This document shows positions 1 to 7,746 of a DNA stretch of 64,000 bases, piece after piece. A program made the translations under genes and the position numbers. The notes under the pieces were generated by a model. It made no database searches. It was not told the origin of the DNA and saw nothing but the letters and a program-made list of their open reading frames with translations. The number at the start of each line of letters is the position of its first letter. Within the stretch, counting starts at the first letter, position 1. The stretch is from Thalassotalea_F euphylliae (GTDB lineage: Bacteria > Pseudomonadota > Gammaproteobacteria > Enterobacterales > Alteromonadaceae), in assembly GCF_042682785.1 (NCBI RefSeq), contig NZ_JBHUIB010000001.1, positions 1,240,001-1,304,000 of the forward strand, given 5' to 3'.

Positions 1-1
1 A

Positions 2-1681
2 TTTTCTTGGCGACAACAACCTGCAATTAAGCGCGGTATGCAGCAACAGTTAAATTACGCTATGGTGTTGATGACCTCTTTGGCATTGATCGCGTCAACC
101 TTGGCAATCAGTCGTGGCCTGATTCTTTCTTCACAAAGCATCGTAGAAACAACGTTAGATGATAGAGCCAAAAAGTTTTCGGAAACCCTGGATGTATATT
201 TAAACAACCAAAAAAGTGCACTGACAATTGCTGGTAACTGGTTAAGCTCTACACCAAAAGACCAATGGCAGTTTGCGTTAGAACAGGTTCATCAGAGCTA
301 TGCTGGTTTTATTACCATGTTAGTCGCTGATGAGACTGGGGAGATCATAAACGCAAGCCCAGCTGCTCGAATGAGAAAGCCTGGCGGTCGTTCAGTTAAG
401 GACCGCGATTATTTCCAACAAGCCATTATTGGCCAGCCTCTATACGTATCGCCTGTATTTAAAGGCCGCGGTTTTGGCAGTGATACTATTGTCGCGATTA
501 GCACACCTATTTATGGCAACGACTCAAGCACACAACCAATCGGTATCGTAGAGGGTTCTGTCGACTTGATGTTTATCGGTGAAATGGCGAGCAGTAAGTT
601 TGGCGATGAACAAATTAAAATTATCGTCACCGATCAGCATGACAATGTCATCTACGCACATAAAGACTTTATGCTGGAGCCACTTTACCTATTTGATTAT
701 CAGTATATTGTTGATAGTTCAGCGCAAGACAGAATTGTCTTAGATACCATTGATAACTTTCAATTTGCCTACTCTCAAACTGAGTCGGCCGATGGATGGA
801 AAATCTATGCGCTTATCGATTACCGCGTGACAGTCGAAGAAATAGAGCGTGAATACTTAATGATATTCATGAGTTTACTTATTACCCTCGCCTTGACCAC
901 AGCAATGTCTCAGCAGTTTGGTAAGCGCATTACCAGACCTTTAAATTTCATTATCAACCAAGTCAACAAATACGATAATCACACCATAGAGAATTTTGAA
1001 CCATTGCACCCTAACGCCGCTTCAGAAGTCGATCGACTATATAAAGTATTGCAGTCAGAAAAGCGGGCGATTGATGAATATCAGCAAAAGCTAGAAGAGA
1101 AGGTCAGAGAACGCACCCAAGCGCTTAATGATGCCAATGAAAAGCTGACTGCATTAGCTTTGATTGACGGCCTAACCAAAGTCCATAACAGGCGTTATCT
1201 TGACGAAAACTTTGCATTAATCCAAAAGACTGCACAACGGAATATGGCGTTAATGTCGGTGGTTATGCTCGACCTTGATCACTTTAAGCTGCTTAACGAC
1301 AAATACGGCCACCTTACCGGCGATCAGGTACTTAAAAAAGTAGCTGAGCTTATTGGTCAAGAATTTAGCCGAGAGACCGATAAAGTCATTCGTTTTGGTG
1401 GTGAAGAATTTGTGGTCATTGCCCCCTATATAACAGCCGCTGCACTGGCACAGAAGCTCGAGTCGCTGCGAATTAGTATCAATGAATGGCAATTCAACTC
1501 CGCTGATGGTGAACATTTTCATACCAGTGCAAGCTTTGGTGCGCTTATCGCTGATGCAGACTACGAACAGAACTTGTTGAGGTGGATAAAAGTTGCGGAC
1601 GAAGCCTTATATAAGGCGAAAGACACAGGGCGAAACCGTGTGATTATTAGAGATAGGATAGCACGAGCAAGTAAGTCTTAA
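2..1681 (+). CDS. Membrane-bound diguanylate cyclase (Cache-like sensor + GGDEF), probably 5'-partial
   Basis: Predicted to make cyclic di-GMP from two GTP in response to a periplasmic signal. Residue numbers count from the ATG at 38. A membrane helix lies at about 8-30, a periplasmic sensor with the look of a double Cache domain at about 35-265, a second helix at about 272-292, a short coiled coil at 340-372 and a GGDEF domain at about 375-540. The active-site motif is GGEEF at 454-458 with metal-binding Asp412 region DLDHF, and an inhibitory I-site RETD at 445-448. The frame is open through the left edge and the ATG at 38 has no ribosome binding site, so the true start probably lies outside the window. 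It converges on fre. The ligand is unknown. Confidence 0.85.
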   Translation, partial: FSWRQQPAIKRGMQQQLNYAMVLMTSLALIASTLAISRGLILSSQSIVETTLDDRAKKFSETLDVYLNNQKSALTIAGNWLSSTPKDQWQFALEQVHQSYAGFITMLVADETGEIINASPAARMRKPGGRSVKDRDYFQQAIIGQPLYVSPVFKGRGFGSDTIVAISTPIYGNDSSTQPIGIVEGSVDLMFIGEMASSKFGDEQIKIIVTDQHDNVIYAHKDFMLEPLYLFDYQYIVDSSAQDRIVLDTIDNFQFAYSQTESADGWKIYALIDYRVTVEEIEREYLMIFMSLLITLALTTAMSQQFGKRITRPLNFIINQVNKYDNHTIENFEPLHPNAASEVDRLYKVLQSEKRAIDEYQQKLEEKVRERTQALNDANEKLTALALIDGLTKVHNRRYLDENFALIQKTAQRNMALMSVVMLDLDHFKLLNDKYGHLTGDQVLKKVAELIGQEFSRETDKVIRFGGEEFVVIAPYITAAALAQKLESLRISINEWQFNSADGEHFHTSASFGALIADADYEQNLLRWIKVADEALYKAKDTGRNRVIIRDRIARASKS

Positions 1682-1743
1682 ATCAACGTTGACTTACATT
1701 GCTCGCGACTTTGTGTATGTCGGTTTAACGAATTGTTGTACGA

Positions 1744-2439
1744 TTAAATAAACGCAAACGCATCTGCATACATATGTTCTTTAACCGCACCTCGTTCGAT
1801 AAAGTCGTCGCGTACAATGCCAACCATATCGAATCGACCGGCTAAATAGATATCGTAAGCTTCGAAGTTGGCGATATCGTTCATGGCCACTTGGTGAACT
1901 AAACCTACTTTGCCTGGCCACTGGCCATCAGCTTGCTCAGCAACTGGAATAAACGTCGCCTGAGGTAACGATTCCACAACAGCTTTTGTTTTGTCTAATT
2001 CAAAGGCGGCTTCTGCAGAGCGTAGGCCCCAATAAACCGTTACTGGACGCTCACTGTTCGTATTAGCTAAATGCTCAAACATTGATTTGATATATGAGAA
2101 CCCTGTACCACCCGCCAGTAAAAGCAGTGGACGCTGACTATCTTCACGCAAATAGGCATTGCCCATTGGCATTTCAATCGTGACGGATTCGCTTGTTTTT
2201 AAGCGCTCAATCGCTTGCATTGCGTAACTGTCTTCGCCAAATGCTCCGATTTGTAATTCAATCAAGGCGTCACTAGGTGCACTGGCGATAGAGAATGCAC
2301 GTTTGTCATCTTCAGCCATGACAAGATTCAAGTACTGACCTGGCTTAAAGTCAACCTGCTCTGCAGGTTTTAACATCACCTTGTAAACGTAAGGCGTAAG
2401 GTTACTAATGTCAGCAACCTGACACTCAATGGTTTTCAT
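1744..2439 (-). CDS. fre: NAD(P)H-flavin reductase Fre
   Basis: 231 residues, the usual length for Fre/LuxG-type flavin reductases. It reduces free riboflavin, FMN or FAD with NAD(P)H in the cytoplasm, which can supply reduced flavin to other enzymes. The flavin-binding motif RAFSIAS is at residues 47-53, the nucleotide-binding stretch LLLLAGGTGFSY at 105-116, and a C-terminal AGRF segment matches the ferredoxin-reductase fold. It lies 7 bp downstream of ubiD on the same strand, so the two are probably co-transcribed. The ubiD-fre pairing is also found in E. coli. The link may be functional, because UbiD needs a prenylated flavin; that is inference. Confidence 0.93.
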   Translation of the reverse strand: MKTIECQVADISNLTPYVYKVMLKPAEQVDFKPGQYLNLVMAEDDKRAFSIASAPSDALIELQIGAFGEDSYAMQAIERLKTSESVTIEMPMGNAYLREDSQRPLLLLAGGTGFSYIKSMFEHLANTNSERPVTVYWGLRSAEAAFELDKTKAVVESLPQATFIPVAEQADGQWPGKVGLVHQVAMNDIANFEAYDIYLAGRFDMVGIVRDDFIERGAVKEHMYADAFAFI

Positions 2440-2446
2440 CTAATTA

Positions 2447-3931
2447 CTACTCTTTGTTTGTTGGTGGCAATATTGCGAGCTCTTGCCACATCTCATCTAC
2501 TTGTTTGGTGATATCTTCATCCATGACAATAGGTACACCCCATTCACGATCAGTTTCACCCGGCCATTTGTTGGTTGCATCCATCCCCATTTTTGAGCCA
2601 AGGCCCGATACAGGCGATGCAAAGTCTAAATAATCAATGGGCGTATTTTCTACCATTAGCGTGTCACGCGCAGGGTCCATACGTGTTGTCATAGCCCATA
2701 TAACATCTTGCCAATCACGCGCATTTACATCATCGTCACACACTATCACAAACTTAGTGTACATAAACTGGCGCAAGAAAGACCAAACGCCCATCATCAC
2801 ACGTTTGGCGTGTCCTGGATATTGCTTTTTCATGGTCACAACCGCTAAGCGATATGAACACCCCTCAGGAGGCAAATAAAAGTCAACTATCTCTGGGAAT
2901 TGCTTTTGTAATATCGGCACAAACACTTCGTTGAGTGCCACACCAAGAATAGCAGGCTCATCAGGTGGACGACCTGTGTATGTGCTGTGATAGATAGGCG
3001 CTTTGCGCTGTGTGATATGCGTTACTGTAAATACAGGGAAGTCATCCACTTCATTGTAGTATCCCGTATGGTCACCGTAAGGTCCCTCAGGTGCTAGTTC
3101 ATCTGGGTCGATATAACCTTCAAGTACGATTTCAGCAGAAGCTGGTACCTGTAAATCATTACTCACACACTTAGCAACTTCGGTTTTACTACCACGTAGA
3201 AGCCCAGCAAAAGCATATTCAGACAAGGTATCAGGCACAGGGGTTACCGCCCCCAAAATAGTAGCGGGATCTGCGCCTAGCGCAACAGATACCGGGAATT
3301 TTTCGCCTGGATGTTCTTTTTTCCACTCTAAGAAATCAATCGCACCACCACGATGAGACAACCAGCGCATGATGACTTTGTTTTTACCCAGTAATTGCTG
3401 ACGATAAATGCCTAAGTTTTGTCGCTCTTTATGCGGCCCTCGGGTAATCGTTAACCCCCAAGTAATTAACGGCGCCACGTCGCCTGGCCAGCATTTTTGA
3501 ATGGGCAATTTGGTCAGATCAACGTCATCACCCTCTAGCACAAGTTCTTGGCAAGCAGGCTTTTTCACCTGCTTAGTTGGCATATTGAGTACTTGTTTGA
3601 AAATGGGCAACTTATCGAGTGCGTCTCGAAATCCTTTGGGAGGCTCAGGCTCTTTTAGCATGGCAAGCAACTTACCTACGTCACGCAGTGCATCAACGCT
3701 GTCTTGTCCCATTGCTAATGCAACGCGCTCTGGGGTACCAAACAAATTGGTAAGTACTGGCACGTCATAGCCTACTGGATTTTCAAACAACAATGCCGGA
3801 CCGCCAGCTCTAAGTGTTCTGTCGCTTATTTCTGTCATCACTAAATCAGTAGAAATAGGCTGCTTTATACGTTTCAGCTGCCCCAATTTTTCTAACTGAT
3901 TGATGAAATCTCGTAAATCGCTGTATTTCAT
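2447..3931 (-). CDS. ubiD: 4-hydroxy-3-polyprenylbenzoate decarboxylase UbiD
   Basis: 494 residues, full length for UbiD. It decarboxylates 3-polyprenyl-4-hydroxybenzoate in ubiquinone biosynthesis, using prenylated FMN made by UbiX. A conserved NLGIYRQQ segment at 172-179, with the cofactor-contacting arginine at about 177, and the EGPYGDHTGYY segment at 282-292, with the catalytic acidic residues, are both intact. fre follows 7 bp downstream. The gene is preceded by only about 80 bp before the solute-binding protein gene on the same strand, and no clear terminator is visible there, so read-through is possible. Confidence 0.95.
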   Translation of the reverse strand: MKYSDLRDFINQLEKLGQLKRIKQPISTDLVMTEISDRTLRAGGPALLFENPVGYDVPVLTNLFGTPERVALAMGQDSVDALRDVGKLLAMLKEPEPPKGFRDALDKLPIFKQVLNMPTKQVKKPACQELVLEGDDVDLTKLPIQKCWPGDVAPLITWGLTITRGPHKERQNLGIYRQQLLGKNKVIMRWLSHRGGAIDFLEWKKEHPGEKFPVSVALGADPATILGAVTPVPDTLSEYAFAGLLRGSKTEVAKCVSNDLQVPASAEIVLEGYIDPDELAPEGPYGDHTGYYNEVDDFPVFTVTHITQRKAPIYHSTYTGRPPDEPAILGVALNEVFVPILQKQFPEIVDFYLPPEGCSYRLAVVTMKKQYPGHAKRVMMGVWSFLRQFMYTKFVIVCDDDVNARDWQDVIWAMTTRMDPARDTLMVENTPIDYLDFASPVSGLGSKMGMDATNKWPGETDREWGVPIVMDEDITKQVDEMWQELAILPPTNKE

Positions 3932-4014
3932 ATTTTTTATATATATTTATCTATCGCGTGATTATAGCGTGCTCACCATTGAACAGCCACGGCATAATAC
4001 GCAGTAATCGCGTC

Positions 4015-4773
4015 CTAAGATGCTACATGATCGAATGCTAACGCAATTTCCGCAACAATTTCGCCTTCATCTCGGAGCTGTTGGTAGGCTTTTCTGATTT
4101 TATCGACAATATCTTGTGAAGTGTTTTTACTTAAGGCGAAATACAGTTGAGTAGCTGGGATGCCCACTGGCGCTATCGGCTTTATTTGTGAACAATCTTT
4201 ATTGAACTTTACACACGACGCTTTAAAGCTAGCGACATTGGCGGTGAACAAATCAATGCGTCCAGAGAGCAGTTTGTCATAATTTTGGCTAGGGTTGGCA
4301 ACATGGTACAAACGTTCAAAACCATTAGCTCTCAAATACTGATAAGTAGCACTTTCTAAGATGCCACCAATACGCATGTGCTTGAACTGTTCCGCTTGGT
4401 ATGCGTTTTCAGGAAATTGGTCTTCATGACCGTAGAAAAAGTATTGCAGCTTCATTAAAGCACCAATCCAGTGAAAAGCATCTTCTCGTGGCTGCGTGCG
4501 TGCAATAGAAAAAATCAGTGTGTTGGGTTTCGTTGTTGCCAAGGTATAGGCTCTAGCCCATGGCAGCACATCAATTCGATAATCAAGCTGCGCTCGCTCA
4601 AGCACCTTAACAATCACATCGGTAGCAGGTCCCTTTAACTCACCGCCTTCCATATATTGCAGCGGATAAGCGTCTTCTGTCACCACATGAACCGTTACTT
4701 GCTCTGCCCACACCCGAGGTGTGGTAACTAACATAACGACAATGTATATCATGAACTGACAAACTAACTTCAC
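4015..4773 (-). CDS. Periplasmic solute-binding protein family 3 (SBP_bac_3-like)
   Basis: 252 residues. An N-terminal signal peptide of about 23 residues (hydrophobic core, ending near RVWA) is followed by a type II periplasmic-binding fold: VHVVTEDAYPLQYMEGGEL near the start is the usual first strand and ligand loop, and PWARAYTLA is a common segment in this subfamily. No ABC permease or ATPase lies nearby, so this looks like one of the orphan binding proteins common in marine gammaproteobacteria rather than part of a complete transporter. Two cysteines near residues 180-187 could form a disulfide. Substrate unknown. Confidence 0.75.
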   Translation of the reverse strand: MKLVCQFMIYIVVMLVTTPRVWAEQVTVHVVTEDAYPLQYMEGGELKGPATDVIVKVLERAQLDYRIDVLPWARAYTLATTKPNTLIFSIARTQPREDAFHWIGALMKLQYFFYGHEDQFPENAYQAEQFKHMRIGGILESATYQYLRANGFERLYHVANPSQNYDKLLSGRIDLFTANVASFKASCVKFNKDCSQIKPIAPVGIPATQLYFALSKNTSQDIVDKIRKAYQQLRDEGEIVAEIALAFDHVAS

Positions 4774-4931
4774 ACGTATCCCACTTAAACAACTAGCTGG
4801 CGCCTCGAAAGGTGCGCAGTCTACACAAATAATTACATCTTGTCGTTTACTTTTTAAACACCAGAAATTAACAACGAGGCAAGTATCATTTACAGTGTTG
4901 TAATGTGTTAGATGAAAAGGTCTATATATTC

Positions 4932-5420
4932 ATGCGCTTACTAATTTTGTCTTTTTTGTTCGCATTAAGCTTACCGCAGTCAGTGCTAGCTTGTGAAAAA
5001 AAGGAATATCGACAATTCGACTTTTGGCTGGGTGAGTGGCAGGTGTCCAATAGTCAAAATAGCCAAGTCAGTAGCAGTAAAATTTCATCGATTAATAACG
5101 GCTGTGGTATTTTGGAAGAGTATTCCACACCTACAGGTTTTGAAGGTAAAAGCCTTAACATTTACGATAAACAAAAGGGTAAATGGCATCAAACCTGGGT
5201 TGATAATAGCGGCTTGTTGCTGCAGCTAGATGGTGAATTCAAAGATGGGAAAATGGTGTTACAGGGCACCACATATGACGCCAAGGGCATAGCAACCCTT
5301 AACCAAATTAGCTGGCAACAATTAGAAGATGGACGGGTAAACCAAACCTGGAAAACAAGTGCAGACAACGGAAAGAATTGGCAAACCTTGTTTGATGGCT
5401 ACTACTCGAAAGTAAAATAA
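4932..5420 (+). CDS. Secreted DUF1579-like protein
   Basis: 162 residues from the ATG at 4932. This start is preferred over an ATG at 4905 because it begins directly with a signal peptide (MRLLILSFLFALSLPQSVLA) and has an AAGG upstream, whereas the earlier ATG has no binding site. The mature part opens with FDFWLGEWQV, the signature of the DUF1579 / lipocalin-like beta-barrel group, and contains alternating aromatic strands, a WHQTWVDNSG turn and a WKTSADNGKNWQ segment. A cysteine directly follows the predicted cleavage site but the preceding residues do not make a good lipobox, so it is probably a soluble periplasmic protein. Function unknown. It converges on rho. Confidence 0.7.
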   Translation: MRLLILSFLFALSLPQSVLACEKKEYRQFDFWLGEWQVSNSQNSQVSSSKISSINNGCGILEEYSTPTGFEGKSLNIYDKQKGKWHQTWVDNSGLLLQLDGEFKDGKMVLQGTTYDAKGIATLNQISWQQLEDGRVNQTWKTSADNGKNWQTLFDGYYSKVK

Positions 5421-5447
5421 CTTTGTCGTTTTTTTTCAACAGACAAA

Positions 5448-5470
5448 AACGCCAGCATTAAGCTGGCGTT
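5448..5470 (-). terminator. Intrinsic terminator of rho
   Basis: A 9-bp perfect stem (AACGCCAGC paired with GCTGGCGTT) with a 5-nt loop. Read on the minus strand it is followed by a T-rich run, so it mainly ends rho transcripts; it could also weakly end the convergent DUF1579 gene. Confidence 0.8.
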
Positions 5471-5489
5471 CTTAAATAGTGTGGAGCGT

Positions 5490-6749
5490 TTATTTCCGCT
5501 TCATTGAGTCGAAGAATTCATCGTTAGTTTTGGTCATTGCCAACTTATCGATAAGGAACTCCATCGCATCGATTTCACCCATTTCATGGACAATCTTACG
5601 CAGAATCCACATTTTCTGCAGCTCGTCTTGCTTCGTCAGTAACTCTTCACGGCGTGTGCCACTGCGATTAAAGTGAATAGCAGGGAATACACGTTTTTCG
5701 GCCACTTTACGCGACAAGTGCAATTCCATGTTACCAGTACCTTTAAATTCTTCGTAGATAACTTCGTCCATCTTTGAACCCGTATCAACAAGCGCGGTCG
5801 CGATGATTGTTAAACTACCGCCTTCTTCAATATTACGTGCGGCACCGAAGAAACGCTTCGGGCGATGTAATGCGTTTGCATCAACACCACCAGTGAGTAT
5901 TTTGCCTGATGATGGAATAACTGTGTTGTATGCACGTGCTAAACGGGTAATTGAATCAAGCAGGATGACAACATCTTTCTTGTGTTCCGTTAAACGCTTC
6001 GCCTTTTCAATCACCATTTCAGCAACTTGAACGTGACGACTTGCAGGTTCATCAAATGTTGATGCAACCACTTCACCTTTAACAAGACGCTGCATCTCTG
6101 TTACTTCTTCAGGACGCTCATCAATCAGTAGTACCATCAATTCACACTCAGGGTGATTGTGAGCAATACTTTGTGCGATGTTTTGAAGAAGAAGTGTTTT
6201 ACCCGCTTTCGGTGGTGCAACGATAAGACCACGTTGACCTTTACCAATCGGCGACGCTAAATCTAGAACACGTGCTGTAATATCTTCTGTTGAACCATTA
6301 CCACGCTCCATCACCATACGCGAGTCACAGTGAACAGGCGTTAAGTTTTCAAATAAGATTTTGTTACGTGAGTTCTCAGGACGGTCAAAGTTAACTTCAT
6401 TAACTTTCAATAATGCAAAGTAACGCTCGCCATCTTTTGGCGGACGAATTTTACCTTGAATCGTATCACCTGTACGCAGACTAAAACGACGAATCTGACT
6501 CGGCGAAACATAAATATCATCAGGACCTGCTAGGTAAGATGAGTCTGCCGATCTCAGGAAGCCAAAGCCGTCTTGTAAAATCTCTAGCACACCACTGCCA
6601 AAGATATCCTCGCCGCTTTTAGCGTGCGCTTTCAAAATAGCGAAAATAATATCTTGTTTACGGTTACGTGCTAAGTTGTCTAGCTTCATTGACTCTGCTA
6701 AAGAGACCAATTCGTTAATAGACTTCTGTTTAAGTTCGGTAAGATTCAT
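5490..6749 (-). CDS. rho: Transcription termination factor Rho
   Basis: 419 residues, the standard length. Rho is a hexameric RNA-dependent ATPase that binds C-rich RNA and releases transcripts. The N-terminal helical and cold-shock-like RNA-binding domain holds GFGFLRS at 61-67; the RecA-like domain holds Walker A APPKAGKT at 178-185, Walker B VILLDS at 261-266 and the secondary-site loop SGKILTGG at about 281-288. The start is preceded by no obvious Shine-Dalgarno sequence, and the leader is pyrimidine-rich, which fits known autoregulation of rho. trxA lies upstream on the same strand, as in E. coli, but has its own terminator. Confidence 0.98.
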   Translation of the reverse strand: MNLTELKQKSINELVSLAESMKLDNLARNRKQDIIFAILKAHAKSGEDIFGSGVLEILQDGFGFLRSADSSYLAGPDDIYVSPSQIRRFSLRTGDTIQGKIRPPKDGERYFALLKVNEVNFDRPENSRNKILFENLTPVHCDSRMVMERGNGSTEDITARVLDLASPIGKGQRGLIVAPPKAGKTLLLQNIAQSIAHNHPECELMVLLIDERPEEVTEMQRLVKGEVVASTFDEPASRHVQVAEMVIEKAKRLTEHKKDVVILLDSITRLARAYNTVIPSSGKILTGGVDANALHRPKRFFGAARNIEEGGSLTIIATALVDTGSKMDEVIYEEFKGTGNMELHLSRKVAEKRVFPAIHFNRSGTRREELLTKQDELQKMWILRKIVHEMGEIDAMEFLIDKLAMTKTNDEFFDSMKRK

Positions 6750-6920
6750 AGTTGAGGTTCTTAAACTAATAAATAATTGTTATTTATTGCCTGATGGCGA
6801 TGTATGAAAGTTTGAATAGAATTTGGGTAAGTAAAATAACTACAAGCTAAAGTTAGCATTAAAAATAGGTGAGGTAAAGTTAACCCTAGCTATATCGAGC
6901 AATTGATGCCCTTTTCACAC
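6750..6920 (-). promoter_or_regulatory. rho leader, pyrimidine-rich
   Basis: The sense (minus) strand from about 6895 down to 6790 has more C than G and long C/T-rich stretches such as the ACTTTACCTCACC and TTACTTACCC regions, with little strong secondary structure. This is the type of RNA that Rho loads on, and autoregulation through the leader is known for E. coli rho. No leader peptide comparable to RhoL could be identified with confidence. Confidence 0.35.
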
Positions 6921-6947
6921 AAAAAACCCGGCTTTTGCCGGGCTTTT
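6921..6947 (-). terminator. Intrinsic terminator of trxA
   Basis: Perfect GC-rich stem CCCGGC / GCCGGG with a 4-nt loop, followed on the minus strand by six T residues. It separates trxA from rho. Confidence 0.85.
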
Positions 6948-6952
6948 AATGA

Positions 6953-7279
6953 TTAAAGGTTGCTATCGATGAACTCTTTTAATTGAGTTTTTGATAAAGC
7001 ACCTACTTTTGTATCAGCAACGTTACCGTCTTTGAACAATAGCAAAGTAGGGATACCGCGGATCCCGAACTTAGGCGGTGTATCAGCGTTTTGGTCGATA
7101 TTAAGTTTACCTACAGTAACCTGACCTTCGTATTCGTCAGCAATATCGTCTAAAAGTGGAGCGATCATTTTACAAGGACCACACCATTCAGCCCAGAAAT
7201 CAACTAGCACTAAGCCAGATGCGTTGATTACGTCAGCTTCAAAGCTGTCGTCAGTTAGCTGAAGAATTTTATCGCTCAT
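6953..7279 (-). CDS. trxA: Thioredoxin 1
   Basis: 108 residues from the ATG at 7279, the standard thioredoxin length. It is a cytoplasmic dithiol-disulfide reductant recycled by thioredoxin reductase. The WCGPC redox motif is at 32-36 and the cis-proline at about 77 in GIRGIPT. An in-frame ATG lies at 7309, but 7279 is chosen because a GGAGA sequence sits 6-10 bases before it and the protein then matches the family N-terminus. It is divergent from rhlB, with a 360-bp repeat element in between. Confidence 0.97.
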   Translation of the reverse strand: MSDKILQLTDDSFEADVINASGLVLVDFWAEWCGPCKMIAPLLDDIADEYEGQVTVGKLNIDQNADTPPKFGIRGIPTLLLFKDGNVADTKVGALSKTQLKEFIDSNL

Positions 7280-7324
7280 TTGTTTCTCCGAATTTAGATA
7301 CATGTGCAAGCTATATCAGCAAGA

Positions 7325-7330
7325 GTATAC
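7325..7330 (-). promoter_or_regulatory. Candidate trxA -10 hexamer (TATACT)
   Basis: On the minus strand a TATACT hexamer lies about 46 bp before the trxA ATG, with a poor -35 match (TTCGCA) 17 bp upstream. It would place the transcription start outside the repeat element. It is an alternative to the TATAAT in the element tip. Confidence 0.3.
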
Positions 7331-7371
7331 CTGTCTGATAGTTGATTGCGAACTATTCAATAGAGTTTTTT

Positions 7372-7377
7372 ATTATA
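7372..7377 (-). promoter_or_regulatory. Outward TATAAT hexamer in the left tip of the element
   Basis: Read on the minus strand the left terminal repeat contains a perfect -10 hexamer, TATAAT, pointing at trxA about 93 bp away. There is no good -35 at 16-18 bp spacing, so promoter activity is uncertain. Confidence 0.3.
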
Positions 7378-7491
7378 CCAAGTACCAATGTTGTTAGTTA
7401 CATGGCAAAACACTCTAGTTTTTCCTATTTCCTGACCAACAAGCGTTTGTTAACGCCTGATACCAAATGAAATATATATTTAACCCGTTCA

Positions 7492-7588
7492 GAGCTACGT
7501 CAGGGAAGTTAGAACAAAGCAAATTGATGCCGTTGTAGTCATTCTCCAACCAAGAAATTTGTGAAGTTATCACTTTCCTGACGAGCTC
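7492..7588. repeat. Internal imperfect inverted repeat of the MITE-like element
   Basis: Arms at 7492-7515 and 7566-7588 share GAGCT, CGTCAGG and AAGT blocks in opposite orientation with a few mismatches and one inserted base. The 50-base spacer makes this a large stem-loop when transcribed. Confidence 0.55.
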
Positions 7589-7721
7589 CCAAAGGGTGAG
7601 TTTAATAGCCTTATACTCAGCGTTATTGATTTTGATAAGGGAATAACCATTATCTGCAATCAATGTCTTGCCTATAAGCCTTTTAATTCTCGCTGAATGG
7701 GCAAATATTTAATTCAATTGG

Positions 7722-7727
7722 TATAAT
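7722..7727 (+). promoter_or_regulatory. Outward TATAAT hexamer in the right tip of the element, 19 bp before rhlB
   Basis: The right terminal repeat supplies TATAAT facing rhlB. A TGGGCA at 7698-7703 is a 4/6 match to a -35 at 18 bp spacing. If used, the rhlB leader would be only about a dozen bases. Confidence 0.35.
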
Positions 7728-7746
7728 AACCTGTTAAGCTTGGCGG

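Larger units (their letters stand above)
7370..7729. mobile_element. MITE-like non-autonomous element, 360 bp, between trxA and rhlB
   Basis: The element is bounded by a perfect 12-bp inverted repeat: TTATTATACCAA at 7370-7381 and its complement at 7718-7729. Inside is an imperfect inverted repeat of about 22 bp (7492-7515 against 7566-7588) that would fold into a long hairpin. The only sizeable reading frame inside (7415-7663, minus, 82 codons) resembles no protein family I recognise and ends within the element, so I regard it as incidental. In other gammaproteobacteria the trxA-rhlB interval is short, so this fits an insertion. No convincing target-site duplication was found. Size, terminal repeats and lack of transposase fit a MITE; that class is inference. 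Confidence 0.6.

Noticed and set aside
1250..1522. 90-codon minus-strand frame inside the first GGDEF gene
   Set aside because: Shadow of the GGDEF domain coding strand.
7415..7663. 82-codon frame on the minus strand in the trxA-rhlB gap
   Set aside because: It lies wholly inside the MITE-like element, has no ribosome binding site and no recognisable fold, so I treat it as incidental.
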